Positions 50,561-59,749 are shown, counted from the first letter of the stretch. The stretch is DNA of 64,000 nucleotides from Parcubacteria bacterium C7867-004 (GCA_001189075.1 LFCN01000006.1:620001-684000), one strand, 5' to 3'. Translations and numbers: made by a program. Notes: a model not told the origin generated them from the letters alone.

Positions 50561-50602
50561 AAAAAGAAAGACCCGCTCCTTTCGGAACGGGTCTTTCTTT
50601 TT
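50561..50602 (-). terminator. Terminator of the surface-protein gene
   Basis: AAAAAGAAAGACCCG/CGGGTCTTTCTTTTT, a 15-bp stem with 12-nt loop, working in either direction. Confidence 0.88.
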
Positions 50603-50610
50603 ACTCTTGC

Positions 50611-52791
50611 TTATCCGTTCGTTACGGAGAGCGCGCGGGTGAGACCGAGCTTTACGCCGGTGATGCCCTGCGAATAGCTGCCGTCGACCGCGGTCGTGAG
50701 CGATGAAACGAGGCGCTCGAGGAAGGATGGGTGGCAATCCTTCGTGAGCTCCTTGATGTCTGGGTGACAAGTCGTACCGTCGATGCTTGCGCGATACGCG
50801 TCATCGAGTGCGCAGACGGTGTGCGAGAGGAATTCCTCCGTGCTGCCGCCTTCGCGATTGATCTTGCGGACGGTGCCGAAGACCGTGTCGCGATCGCCGT
50901 CGAGAAGTGCCTTGATGAAATCACGGACATTCTCGGAGACCGGCGGATGCGCGACCTCGGGCTTCCTCACCTCTACCGGAGCGGCATACTCGACTGGAGT
51001 CGGATGTATCGGCTCGACGTTCGGATGATACGCCACCGACTCCTCCGGCTTCTGGAATACGGGCATGTCCTGCGGAAGGCGCGAGAGTCCCTTGACGATA
51101 TCGTCTATCGAGAGCGTCTCGCTGGTAGCGAAGGACTTGAAGCCTTCGGTTGCGCTGTATCCACTCGGACGAGGAGCTTCAGCTACGTGCGCAGGCGCGT
51201 GCGCTACATGACCGCCGTGTGCAGGTGCGTGCGACGGAGCCGCGTGGCCGCCGTGCGCAGGCGTATGGCTCTGCTGGATAGGCTCAGCGTTGAGCGCCTC
51301 CTTCACGTTGCCCCCGAAGCGCTTCGCGCGAGCGAAGGCGAACGGAACGGCATTGAAGAGAACGAGGTAGCCGGCAGCGGCGCTCCAGGCGATAAGTACT
51401 ACCCAGTAGAGGGCGGTTCCCCACGGACCGAGGTCAAGACCCGTATACGGCGTTTCCGCGAGATACACGAATGCGAGCGGCTCTTCTCCGGGGATCATGA
51501 GCGAGTCGAGGATAACGCGCGGACGGCTGCGGCCGCCTCCGCCTCCTCCACCACCTCCGCCTCCACCACCACAATTGCTGGTGCAGCCGATCTCTTCGAT
51601 CTTGATAGCGACCGTACACGCGGCCTTCACCGCTTCTCCCGCTACCATCGCGGTGTAGGTAGTGTTCTCCGTCGGCTTCACCGTAAGGGTGCCGTTGCCC
51701 GGAGTCTTAAGACCGATACCGTTGTTGAAAGTTACGGACGATGCGTTTGCCGTTGACCAGGTAAGGATGACTTCGTCTCCGGCCTTGATGGTCTCGTTGT
51801 TCGCTTTAAGCGATACGCAGATCGGTGTCGGCTGAACCGGATTACATGCCTGCGGATTACCGGGGTTCAGATCTTCACAGGTCGGATTCACTGGCGGCGG
51901 TACGCACTGGCCGTTGATTACGATAAGACCTGCGGGGACTGACGACTGGTTGCCGAGAATGTTCGGACAGACGTCAGGTGGCGGTACGCACTGGCCGTTG
52001 GTAAGGACGAGACCCTCTGGGATAACGGTCTGGCTTCCGAAGATATTCGGGCAGAGGTCTATGACAGGTGGCACGCAGACACCGCCGACGAGAAGAAGGC
52101 CATCTGGTACCGTTGTCTGGATTCCAATTATGTTAGGACAGACATCCGGCGGAGGATTGATTGGCGGTACGACGCACTGGCCATTGATGATAACGAGGCC
52201 ACCTGGAACCGTTGTCTGGTCGCCGACTATGTTCGGACAGACATCGATGACTGGAGGGATGACCGGAGGAATCGGTTCCTCAGTAGGGATCACCGGTGGA
52301 ACTACGGGCGGTATCACTGGCGGCACGAACGGAGGTACTTCTGGCGGAACCTCGATGCAGCACGGGGGGCTGACGATAGGCGGTACTACCGGTGGGACCG
52401 GAGTTGGTGGTATTGGAGTCTCGATGCAGCAGGGAGGGCTCACTATTGGAGGTACAACTACCGGAGGTACGGGAACCTCGACGCAGCACGGGGGGCTGAC
52501 GATAGGAGGAACAACCACGGGCGGTACCGGGGTTTCGGTGCAGCAGGGAGGGCTGACGATAGGCGGTACGTATACCGGAGGAACGATCGGCGGAGGAACG
52601 ATCGGCGGGATCGGAACCGTGATGCAGCAGGGAGGGCTTATGATCACCTGCGCTTTCGCAAGGATCGGGGTCGCCATACCGGTCGCGAATGCGATCGCCA
52701 TGCCCATGAGAATCACGGCGAGCACCGAAAACACGCCGATACGAATCGGATACTTCTTCGCGAATACCATGTGGTGTTGGATGGTGGTCAT
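50611..52791 (-). CDS. Large cell-surface protein with Pro/Cys repeats, CPNI repeats, poly-Gly and a cytoplasmic C-domain
   Basis: 726 aa from ATG 52791 (AAGAGG upstream). N-terminal membrane segment at 18-38. Residues ~50-180 are Pro/Val-rich with five IVSPPCC-type units (Cys pairs at 55, 83, 102, 121, 144). Residues ~184-305 hold four ~32-residue repeats of the form CPNIxGxQTTVPxGLxxxNG then QCVPP. An Ig/PKD-like domain (AGDEVILTWSTANASSVTFN) spans ~325-400, then 13 glycines (408-420). A second membrane helix is at ~459-482. A His/Ala/Pro linker (HTPAHGGHAAPSHAPAHGGH) leads to a ~125-residue C-terminal domain of unknown fold with three Cys. Two membrane passes put both ends inside and the repeats outside. 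Confidence 0.75.
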   Translation of the reverse strand: MTTIQHHMVFAKKYPIRIGVFSVLAVILMGMAIAFATGMATPILAKAQVIISPPCCITVPIPPIVPPPIVPPVYVPPIVSPPCCTETPVPPVVVPPIVSPPCCVEVPVPPVVVPPIVSPPCCIETPIPPTPVPPVVPPIVSPPCCIEVPPEVPPFVPPVIPPVVPPVIPTEEPIPPVIPPVIDVCPNIVGDQTTVPGGLVIINGQCVVPPINPPPDVCPNIIGIQTTVPDGLLLVGGVCVPPVIDLCPNIFGSQTVIPEGLVLTNGQCVPPPDVCPNILGNQSSVPAGLIVINGQCVPPPVNPTCEDLNPGNPQACNPVQPTPICVSLKANNETIKAGDEVILTWSTANASSVTFNNGIGLKTPGNGTLTVKPTENTTYTAMVAGEAVKAACTVAIKIEEIGCTSNCGGGGGGGGGGGGGRSRPRVILDSLMIPGEEPLAFVYLAETPYTGLDLGPWGTALYWVVLIAWSAAAGYLVLFNAVPFAFARAKRFGGNVKEALNAEPIQQSHTPAHGGHAAPSHAPAHGGHVAHAPAHVAEAPRPSGYSATEGFKSFATSETLSIDDIVKGLSRLPQDMPVFQKPEESVAYHPNVEPIHPTPVEYAAPVEVRKPEVAHPPVSENVRDFIKALLDGDRDTVFGTVRKINREGGSTEEFLSHTVCALDDAYRASIDGTTCHPDIKELTKDCHPSFLERLVSSLTTAVDGSYSQGITGVKLGLTRALSVTNG
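52046..52640 (-). repeat. Tandem repeat coding region of the surface protein
   Basis: Codes for the five Pro/Cys-pair units (about 52345-52640) and most of the four CPNI units (about 51880-52245). On the plus strand the bases GCAGGGAGGGCT and GCACGGGGGGCT recur, each from a CCSPP-type unit. Unit length varies from ~19 to ~28 codons, so this is a coding repeat, not a CRISPR. Confidence 0.7.
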
Positions 52792-52870
52792 ATGCCTCTT
52801 GTTGAACGACTGGTAAAAGATAATAAATTGCTCCCTGCCACGAATGTGGCGTATTAAAAGAGTGAGCTGA

Positions 52871-52904
52871 TGCGCACGGTTTCCGCTTCTGCGGTCCGTG
52901 CGCA
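52871..52904 (-). terminator. Hairpin after the 52917 gene
   Basis: TGCGCACGG/CCGTGCGCA perfect 9-bp stem with a 15-nt loop. The minus-strand T-rich stretch (CTCTTTT) is about 10 nt away, so it is a weak terminator. Confidence 0.4.
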
Positions 52905-52916
52905 CCCTCTCACCCG

Positions 52917-53900
52917 CTACTGTTGGGAAACCTTCCGAGCCTCCTCGATGTCGGCGTTGGTGATGGTAGCCACCAAGCCGTTCGCGAACTGCGGACGCAT
53001 GACGCTCAAGGCGATGAACTCGCCTTCCCCCAGGTCCCAGCAGATGGTGGTCATGCCGTTGAGCGCTTCCGGCGGGAGCCAGAGGACGTTGGTCCCCTCG
53101 GTCCTCGCATAGAAGGAGCCGGACACGTTCCCCACATGGGCTTCGTGGCCGAGCAGTTCGCTCGCCTGCTGTTCCACTTTGTCCCAGCTGCAGACGACCT
53201 TGTACTTCCGGACGCCCGAGACCCGTTCATAGGAGTCCGGGCATTCTTCAGGCAGGTCATGGAACGGCTTGGGTTCGCCGACGACCTCGAGCTTCGTGCA
53301 GCGACCCGGGAGATCCCGTGCAGCGCTGTGCGCGAAGCGGATCGGGGTCCCTTTGCCGTTATGGCTCGGGAACACGACCTTCACGCACGGGTTCGACGTC
53401 ACGATGACCGGATCGAGCTTGACGCCGCCCGGATTTCCGCAGAACGAGAAGATCACGCGCGCGCCGGTGTCGGGGTTGCCGTACACCTTCTCGCCGGGTT
53501 TCACTTCTCGCCAGACGCAGGCCATCTTCACGACCAGCCCGCCGTTGGGCAGATCGTAGCGGCAGGCAGAGCCGTATTCGACGCCGACTTCCGTCGGCAT
53601 CTCGACCAGCTTGTTCGCGTAGGCTTCGAGCTGGCTGACCGAGGTCAGATTCGCTTTCGGATCCTGCTGCTGAAAGCCGAGAAGGAGCTCGTAGGCCGTA
53701 GCCTGACACCCCTCGACGATCGCGCTGCCGTCGGGCTTGGCGGTAACCGCTTTGCCGATACGCCGCGCGAAGTCCTTGGGCTCGCCCATCCCCCCTTTGC
53801 AGAAGGAATGGCCAGCCGGCTCCACCGCTTGCGCCTCGCTTGCCCACATGGAAGTGGACAGCGCGAGGGCAGCAGCGGAGATGAACATTGCGAGTTTCAT
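52917..53900 (-). CDS. Secreted Cys-rich protein, unknown
   Basis: 327 aa. Clear signal peptide at 1-25 (MKLAMFISAAALALSTSMWA then SEAQA). The mature protein has ~11 cysteines, e.g. SACRYDLPNGGLVVKMACVW, FSFCGNPGG, PGRCTKLEV and VVCSWDKVEQQ, suggesting disulfides. No repeats and no anchor. Codon choice looks more C/G-ending than in the neighbours, a mild sign of separate origin. It lies between the surface protein and the sortase. Confidence 0.72.
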   Translation of the reverse strand: MKLAMFISAAALALSTSMWASEAQAVEPAGHSFCKGGMGEPKDFARRIGKAVTAKPDGSAIVEGCQATAYELLLGFQQQDPKANLTSVSQLEAYANKLVEMPTEVGVEYGSACRYDLPNGGLVVKMACVWREVKPGEKVYGNPDTGARVIFSFCGNPGGVKLDPVIVTSNPCVKVVFPSHNGKGTPIRFAHSAARDLPGRCTKLEVVGEPKPFHDLPEECPDSYERVSGVRKYKVVCSWDKVEQQASELLGHEAHVGNVSGSFYARTEGTNVLWLPPEALNGMTTICWDLGEGEFIALSVMRPQFANGLVATITNADIEEARKVSQQ

Positions 53901-53998
53901 CTGGGTTGCTTCCCTGTTTGCGCCACCCCGAATGGGGTAGCAATGCTAAGAACAATCGGTCTAACCTGCGTTTGCAGCGACCTATCCGACAGCGAGCG

Positions 53999-54661
53999 TT
54001 AGCTCGCGAGCGGATAGCTCCCTACAAGGTCTGCTACGACGACGAAACGGTCGGTCTTCTTCCCGAACGAGTCGCAGGTAGCAAGCGTAAGCATGTGGCC
54101 GGTCTTCGTAAGCGGAATCGCGGCCGACTCAGCGTCTGCCTTCGCTACCTGCGTAACTGAGTACACATATTTCTTCGTGTCGCTATACACGATGATCTCA
54201 TCGCCCTTCTTGAGGTCCTGGATGCCGTTGAACGCCTTGTATGCCTCGTTGTTCACGACCGGCAGATAGCTCGAGTGCCCGAAGAGAATGACATTCCCTT
54301 CAGCTCCTAGCTTTGCTGAGGTCGGATAACGCACGGCACCCGTGTTCAGCGCCTCATCAAGTACCTTAATGCTTGTTGAGTCGGGATTCTTGATGCTGAC
54401 ATCGAGCTTAATCTCCGGAATCAGAACGCGAATCGGATTCTCCGGTATGGCAGACGCAACCGACGCTACAAGAGCGGCGCTGACCACATTCGTATCCTCT
54501 TTAGCGACCGGCTCAATCGGATCTGGGACCAGATCGAGGCTTGCGAGCGCTGAGAAGGATACGGCGAACATGACCAAGAACGAAGCCAGGAAGCTCCATT
54601 TCTTATCGTAGACGCGCCCGAAAGCGCGAATAAGCTGAACGGTCTGTGTTATCGCTACCAT
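53999..54661 (-). CDS. Sortase
   Basis: 220 aa. N-terminal membrane anchor at about 24-45. The catalytic domain (~75-215) has H129 in NVILFGHSS, C196 in HMLTLATCDSF (TLxTC) and R205 in KTDRFVVVADL, the full His-Cys-Arg triad. The TLATC and overall size fit class D/E-like sortases. Sortases cleave a C-terminal sorting signal and attach proteins to an acceptor. No LPxTG-like sorting signal was found in the adjacent surface proteins, so its substrates lie elsewhere or use a different signal. Confidence 0.9.
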   Translation of the reverse strand: MVAITQTVQLIRAFGRVYDKKWSFLASFLVMFAVSFSALASLDLVPDPIEPVAKEDTNVVSAALVASVASAIPENPIRVLIPEIKLDVSIKNPDSTSIKVLDEALNTGAVRYPTSAKLGAEGNVILFGHSSYLPVVNNEAYKAFNGIQDLKKGDEIIVYSDTKKYVYSVTQVAKADAESAAIPLTKTGHMLTLATCDSFGKKTDRFVVVADLVGSYPLAS

Positions 54662-54796
54662 ACCCGTTCGAGCATCATTACATTATAGAAGTGCTTTGTC
54701 AAGTTGACTCGAGCACTCTTTCCTTGCCTCCCATAATCCGGGTTCAGAGTACATTCAGGTACATGAAGGCTTCCTGAAGGCCGTATCTGTCGCTAG

Positions 54797-54824
54797 TTGA
54801 CAAAAAAAATGAGTATGGTAAACA
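54797..54824 (+). promoter_or_regulatory. Promoter of the CARDB gene
   Basis: Perfect TTGACA, 16-nt spacer, TAAACA, ending 8 nt before ATG 54833. The first six bases were also an apparent TTG start, which the promoter reading makes unlikely. Confidence 0.6.
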
Positions 54825-54832
54825 TGCCGCAT

Positions 54833-55594
54833 ATGGAAACGACAACGATACGCACAACGAAGACCGGCGGCCGTACGGCAGCCGTTAACGCCCTTGCGAT
54901 AGTAGGCTTTATCGTCCTGCTTATCCTTGGCATGGCGCTCGCAATCTACGCCGCAAGCTATGTGCCGAAGGCGGTATCCCGCATCGGCGCAGCTGCCGTC
55001 TACCTTTCCTCGACCTTCTCGAAGGATGGAGAGACCACGCTTGAGGTAGTTACCCCTGACGAGACGGTTCCGTTTGGCGATGATGTCGTCGTTGCCACTT
55101 CGACTGCAACCACTACCGTTGTAGTCACTCCGGCTCCAGTTACTACCGGCGGAGGCACAGTTACCACCGTCCGCCCTATCGGCACTACTGGTGGCGCCGT
55201 CACCCTTCCCCTTTCCGGCCTTCCTGACCTCGTCGTCGAGAACGTCGTAACCGGATACCTCACGTCTACCAACACCAGCTCGTTCCGTGCTGCGGACGAG
55301 GTACCGGACGGCGAGCGCGGCGCGTTCAAGTTCACCATCAGGAACCAAGGCACCAACGCATCCGGCCGCTTCGAGTTCGATGCCACGCTTCCTACCTCGC
55401 GTGCATTCACCTACAGCTCGAGCATCCAGCAGTCGCTTAATCCGGGAGAGCGCATCGAGTACGTCCTCGGATTCGATCGCACGAAGGACGGCGAGAACCG
55501 CAAGATCACCATCACGGTTGATCCCGATGAAGATATCCGAGAGTCAAATGAGGGTAACAACACCCGCTCGGTCACGATCGATATCGAGAAATAA
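54833..55594 (+). CDS. Membrane-anchored CARDB-domain protein
   Basis: 253 aa from ATG 54833. One membrane helix at about 19-43, a Thr/Val-rich linker, then a CARDB-type Ig-like domain over ~130-250: GLPDLVVENVVTGYL, FKFTIRNQGTNASGRFEFDA and DPDEDIRESNEGNNTRSVTI, the EsNEtNN hallmark. CARDB domains mediate cell-surface adhesion. It is divergent from the sortase gene and shares the surface block. Confidence 0.88.
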   Translation: METTTIRTTKTGGRTAAVNALAIVGFIVLLILGMALAIYAASYVPKAVSRIGAAAVYLSSTFSKDGETTLEVVTPDETVPFGDDVVVATSTATTTVVVTPAPVTTGGGTVTTVRPIGTTGGAVTLPLSGLPDLVVENVVTGYLTSTNTSSFRAADEVPDGERGAFKFTIRNQGTNASGRFEFDATLPTSRAFTYSSSIQQSLNPGERIEYVLGFDRTKDGENRKITITVDPDEDIRESNEGNNTRSVTIDIEK

Positions 55595-55606
55595 TACTTC
55601 GATACA

Positions 55607-55642
55607 AGAAAAAGCCCCGACCTTGGTCGGGGCTTTTTCTTT
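55607..55642. terminator. Bidirectional terminator between the CARDB gene and gyrB
   Basis: AAAAAGCCCCGACC/GGTCGGGGCTTTTT stem with a T-loop; plus tail TTTTTCTTTT. Confidence 0.88.
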
Positions 55643-55650
55643 TCAGAATG

Positions 55651-57750
55651 TTATACGTCGAGATTCGCGAGCTTCGCGTTGCTTTGGATGAACGACTTGC
55701 GACTTGGGACATCGGTACCCATGAGCACGTCGAAGATGCGATCGGCTTCAGAGGCATCGTCTACCGTTACGCGCTTCAGGATACGCCGCGCCGGATCCAT
55801 GGTTGTCTCCCACAACTCGGACGGGTTCATCTCTCCGAGACCTTTGTACCGCTGGATCGAGACCTTCGCGCTTCCCTTCTTAGCAACCGCTGTCTCTGCC
55901 TCCTCATCCGTCTCTTCCTCCTCGCTGTCATCGTTCGCGTCCACCGCCATATCGGCATCCTTGCCGAGGATCGTGTTCTTTTCCTCGTCGGTATAGGCGT
56001 AGAAAATCTCTTTCCCGCGCTTGATCTTGTAGAGCGGCGGCTGCGCAATGTATATGAAACCTCCGTCGATTATCGGGCGGAAGTGACGATAGAAGAGCGT
56101 AAGGAGAAGCGTACGGATGTGTGCACCGTCGACGTCGGCGTCAGTGGCGATGATGATCTTGTGGTAGCGAAGCTTGCCGAGGTCGAAGATATCGCCGATA
56201 GCGGTGCCCATAGCAACCACCAGGTTCCGGATCTGCTCGGAAGCAAGCATCTTATCGAGGCGCGCTCGCTCGATGTTGAGGATCTTTCCGCGAAGCGGGA
56301 GGATGGCCTGCGTACGGCGATCACGACCCATCTTGCTTGAGCCGCCTGCCGAATCTCCCTCTACGATGAAGAGCTCCGAGTCCTCGGCGAGCTTGCTCTG
56401 ACAGTCCGCGAGCTTACCCGGAAGGGTCATGCCCTCGAGCGCACCCTTACGGAGCACCGAATCCTTAGCTGCTTTCGCGGCCTTGCGGGCCTTGAGCGCG
56501 AGCAGCACCTTGTTGATGATGGCGCGGCCGTCGTCAGGATTCTCTTCGAGGAAGGTGGCGAATGCGGATCCGAATACTGAGGCTACCGCTCCCTGCGCCT
56601 CAACGCTTCCCAGCTTGCCTTTTGTCTGTCCTTCGAACTGGATCTCCGGCATCTTTACCGAGACAACCGCCGTTATGCCCTCGAGCGCATCATCTCCCGT
56701 GAAGTTCTCCTCGCTCTCCTTAAGGATGCCGGCTGCGCGACCATAGGTGTTGAGGGTACGCGTGAGCGCGGTCTTGAAGCCGGTAATATGCGTGCCGTGC
56801 TCAGGGTTATAGATATTGTTCGCGAACGCCATGAGCCTCGGGGTGAGGTCATCGACATATTGGAGCGCTACTTCGACGCCGACATCGCCGTCGCTCGCAT
56901 CAACATAGAAGATATTCTTGTGGGCTGGTCCCTGGTGCTTGTTATAGAAACCGATGAGGGAGCGAAGACCGCCTTCGAAGTAGAAAGACATGGACGGCAC
57001 ATCGAGGCCCAGATCGCGGAGCCAGTAGATACCAGGCGCTTTAAGTTCCGGCAGCTCGCGCGCGTCGATAACCGTGATACGGGTTCCCTTCACGAGATAG
57101 GCCTGCTGGCGCAAGTGCGCGACAATGCGCGGCCAGTCGTACTTCACTTCCTGGAAGATGGTGGGGTCGGCTTCGAAGGTGATGATCGTGCCGTGCATGT
57201 CGGAGGATCCGATCTTCTTTACGGCTCCCTGGGTCTTCCCGATCTTGTATTCCTGCTCGAATGCGCCACCATCGCGGTGCACTTCAGCGCGCGCCCACGT
57301 GGAAAGCGCGTTCACTACCGATGCACCCACGCCATGGAGTCCGCCTGAGACCTTGTAGCCGGACTCGTCCCCGCCGAACTTTCCGCCGGCATGAAGCGTC
57401 GTCATGATCATCTCGAGTGCGGAGACCTTCGTCTTCGCGTGCTTATCAACCGGGATGCCGCGCCCGTTGTCGGCGACGCGAACGCGATTGCCCGGAAGAA
57501 GCGCAACCTCGATGTCGTCAGCGAATCCGCCCATGGCTTCGTCGCGTGAGTTGTCGAATATCTCCCAGATGAGGTGATGGAGACCGTCGGGCCCGGTAGT
57601 GCCGATGTACATGCCCGGACGCTTGCGGACCGGGTCGAGACCCTCAAGGACGGTTATCGAGGACGCGTCATAGCTCCCTCCCGCTTTCTTAGCAGGTGCA
57701 GCAGTTTTAGCCTTGGATTTAGGCTCTTTTTCCTCGCTTCCTTTGGCCAT
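55651..57750 (-). CDS. gyrB: DNA gyrase / topoisomerase IV subunit B
   Basis: 699 aa from ATG 57750, which has AGGAG 6 nt upstream; an upstream frame to 57786 lacks support. An N-terminal Lys/Ala linker precedes the GHKL ATPase: GLDPVRKRPGMYIGTTGPDG, the DNGRGIP loop and LHGVGASVVNALS. The toprim part has EGDSAGGSSKMGRDRRTQAI, followed by PLRGKILNIERARLDKMLAS and the C-terminal QRYKGLGEMNPSELWETTMD. An acidic insert (DDSEEEETDEEAE) sits near residue 610. gyrA is not in the window. Confidence 0.96.
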   Translation of the reverse strand: MAKGSEEKEPKSKAKTAAPAKKAGGSYDASSITVLEGLDPVRKRPGMYIGTTGPDGLHHLIWEIFDNSRDEAMGGFADDIEVALLPGNRVRVADNGRGIPVDKHAKTKVSALEMIMTTLHAGGKFGGDESGYKVSGGLHGVGASVVNALSTWARAEVHRDGGAFEQEYKIGKTQGAVKKIGSSDMHGTIITFEADPTIFQEVKYDWPRIVAHLRQQAYLVKGTRITVIDARELPELKAPGIYWLRDLGLDVPSMSFYFEGGLRSLIGFYNKHQGPAHKNIFYVDASDGDVGVEVALQYVDDLTPRLMAFANNIYNPEHGTHITGFKTALTRTLNTYGRAAGILKESEENFTGDDALEGITAVVSVKMPEIQFEGQTKGKLGSVEAQGAVASVFGSAFATFLEENPDDGRAIINKVLLALKARKAAKAAKDSVLRKGALEGMTLPGKLADCQSKLAEDSELFIVEGDSAGGSSKMGRDRRTQAILPLRGKILNIERARLDKMLASEQIRNLVVAMGTAIGDIFDLGKLRYHKIIIATDADVDGAHIRTLLLTLFYRHFRPIIDGGFIYIAQPPLYKIKRGKEIFYAYTDEEKNTILGKDADMAVDANDDSEEEETDEEAETAVAKKGSAKVSIQRYKGLGEMNPSELWETTMDPARRILKRVTVDDASEADRIFDVLMGTDVPSRKSFIQSNAKLANLDV

Positions 57751-57761
57751 ATGTTCTCCTG

Positions 57762-57767
57762 AGTATA
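57762..57767 (-). promoter_or_regulatory. -10 box of gyrB
   Basis: Minus strand TATACT, 11 nt before the ATG; the gap holds AGGAG, so gyrB probably has a very short leader with a ribosome site. Confidence 0.5.
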
Positions 57768-57848
57768 GCATGAAAAGCTCCTCCAAGTGAGCTAATACAA
57801 GGCGCTTTTACTCTCTGTCGGACAGAACCGTCCCCTTGAGGTCAGACG

Positions 57849-59747
57849 CTACCGAACCTCCCACCCTTCCCGCGCATTAAGCGCATTCGTAACTCGTTCC
57901 ATGGCCGGATCCAGATCGGTATCCGCAAGCGTGCGCTCCATGGACTCGAAGACAAGACGAAACGCATACGAGATCCTTCCCTCCTTCTCAAACCGATCGA
58001 ACTGATCGATACGTACCAGGAGATCCCCAGCTGCAGCGATGATAGCGTTCGTTACTTCCGATTCTTCAGTTCCTAGAGGGGTCCAGACCGCGATATCGCG
58101 GAGTGCTGCCGGATAGAGCGAAAACGGCTTGTACGGCGCGACGGATAGCATCTCCGGCGCATACTCCTCGCCGAGCTTCTCGAGATTAATCTTCGAAAGG
58201 TTCACTTCGAGCATGAGTCCATCGAGACTGAAGCGAGCGGCGCCCGGTGTAGCGAGCAGCTCCTGCTCGAGCGTCGCCGCATTCTCCTTGAGGATATTCG
58301 CCCCGCTCTTGCCTAGAAGGTCGATTACACCCATCGAAAGGGACAGCGTTTCTTCGTCTTTCGTAAATATGGTCCCGATCTCGAAGAGCTTGAGGACCGG
58401 GGCCGGGCCGATAAGTCGCGGCGCTACCTGCTTCGCGCGTGCGAGTGCGTCATGCATGTTCGGAAGAAGCGTTGAGCGAAGGAATGGCTTATCGCTTGCA
58501 AGCGGATTGGCGAGCTTAAGATCGCCTTCCGCAGCGAAGCTCGGGGTTGAAAGTTCCGTGAAGCCGCGCTCACGCAGAAAGTCACGGATGCGCTCGATGC
58601 CGCGATAGCGGGCCTGGTCAGGCTCCCCCGCCGGAAGCGGCGAAAGCTCGATGGGATCGATGCGGTCATAGCCGAGTATGCGACCGACCTCCTCGGCGAG
58701 GTCTTCGGGTATGACGATGTCACGACGCTCGAACGGAGGAAGCACCGTGAACGTTTCCTCCACTTCTGTGTACGAGAACCCGAGGCGGTCGAATACGCCC
58801 CGCACGTCTTCGAGCGTGAACGCTTGGCCGAGGCGAGCAGTGAGCGCTCCGAGCGAAACGGTAACCGGCTCTGCATCTGCCGGAGATGGATAGAAGTCAA
58901 CGACACTCTGAACCTCTCCGCCGGCGATCTCCGTAACGAGGGCGAGGATATCACGCATGCCGTAGGCGCAGAGCGCAGGCGATACGCGGTTCTGATAGCG
59001 GCTTGAGGCATCCGTGAATATCTTCAGCTTCTGGGCCGCACGCCTGAGCAGGGTCGCGTCATAGGTACCGACCGAGATGAACAGGTTGGTGGTCGATTCC
59101 GTAACACCCGAAGAACGCCCACCTTTGATGCCCGCGATATCGAGAAGTGTTCCATTCGTCGCATCAGTGATAGCGAACATATCGCTCCCGAGCTCATGCT
59201 CCTCGCCGGTCAGGATAACGATCCGCTCCCCTTCTTTCGCTTCGCGGATATCTATGGAAAGGGCTCCTTCCGAACGTCCGAGCGTGTCCGCATCGAACGC
59301 GCCCGCAGGCTGGCCGATATCGAGCATCACGTAGTTCAGGATATCCACGACGTTGTTTATGGAGCGCTGACCTACCGATTCGAGACGCTCCTTGAGCCAG
59401 GCGGGAGACGGTTTGACCTCTACGCCCGTTACGAGCGCGCCCATATGGCGGAGCACATAGCGAGAGTCAGCAGTTATGGAAAGCTGTTCGCCCTGAGGCT
59501 GTTCGGGAATTTCCTCGCGGAGCGGATCCTTCTTCAGAGGGAGGTCGAGGACTGCCGAGATCTCTTTCGCGATGCCGCGATGCGAGAGCGCATAGGCGGC
59601 GCGATCCGGCAGCACCTTCACGTCGAGCAGGTCGTCCTTCACCTCCTCGATCTCGAAGGCATGGAACGTAAGCGCATCAGCAAGCGCCTCCGCGCTCGGA
59701 AGCGATTCTTCGAAATAGGTCTGGAGCCACGCGCGTGAGACTTTCAT
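57849..59747 (-). CDS. pheT: Phenylalanyl-tRNA synthetase beta subunit, short form
   Basis: 632 aa against ~790-800 in most bacteria. Starts MKVSRAWLQTYFEESLPSAE and goes directly to the B1 region, so the EMAP-like tRNA-binding OB domain of residues ~40-150 is missing. B3/B4 editing core has NNVVDILNYVMLDIGQPAGA. The B5 and catalytic-like domains follow, and the C-terminal anticodon-binding domain is present (FSLYPAALRDIAVW through MERTLADTDLDPAMERVTNA). Starts 2 bp after pheS. Confidence 0.95.
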   Translation of the reverse strand: MKVSRAWLQTYFEESLPSAEALADALTFHAFEIEEVKDDLLDVKVLPDRAAYALSHRGIAKEISAVLDLPLKKDPLREEIPEQPQGEQLSITADSRYVLRHMGALVTGVEVKPSPAWLKERLESVGQRSINNVVDILNYVMLDIGQPAGAFDADTLGRSEGALSIDIREAKEGERIVILTGEEHELGSDMFAITDATNGTLLDIAGIKGGRSSGVTESTTNLFISVGTYDATLLRRAAQKLKIFTDASSRYQNRVSPALCAYGMRDILALVTEIAGGEVQSVVDFYPSPADAEPVTVSLGALTARLGQAFTLEDVRGVFDRLGFSYTEVEETFTVLPPFERRDIVIPEDLAEEVGRILGYDRIDPIELSPLPAGEPDQARYRGIERIRDFLRERGFTELSTPSFAAEGDLKLANPLASDKPFLRSTLLPNMHDALARAKQVAPRLIGPAPVLKLFEIGTIFTKDEETLSLSMGVIDLLGKSGANILKENAATLEQELLATPGAARFSLDGLMLEVNLSKINLEKLGEEYAPEMLSVAPYKPFSLYPAALRDIAVWTPLGTEESEVTNAIIAAAGDLLVRIDQFDRFEKEGRISYAFRLVFESMERTLADTDLDPAMERVTNALNAREGWEVR

Positions 59748-59749
59748 AG

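Noticed and set aside
51880..52640. Regularly spaced GC-rich repeats that could suggest a CRISPR array
   Set aside because: Spacers vary in length and are in-frame coding; units translate to PPCC and CPNI motifs, and no cas gene is present.
51914..52816. 300-codon plus-strand frame rich in TTGGTTGG-like Gly/Thr repeats, resembling a repeat protein
   Set aside because: It is the mirror of the proline repeats in the minus-strand surface protein, which has membrane helices and an Ig-like domain.
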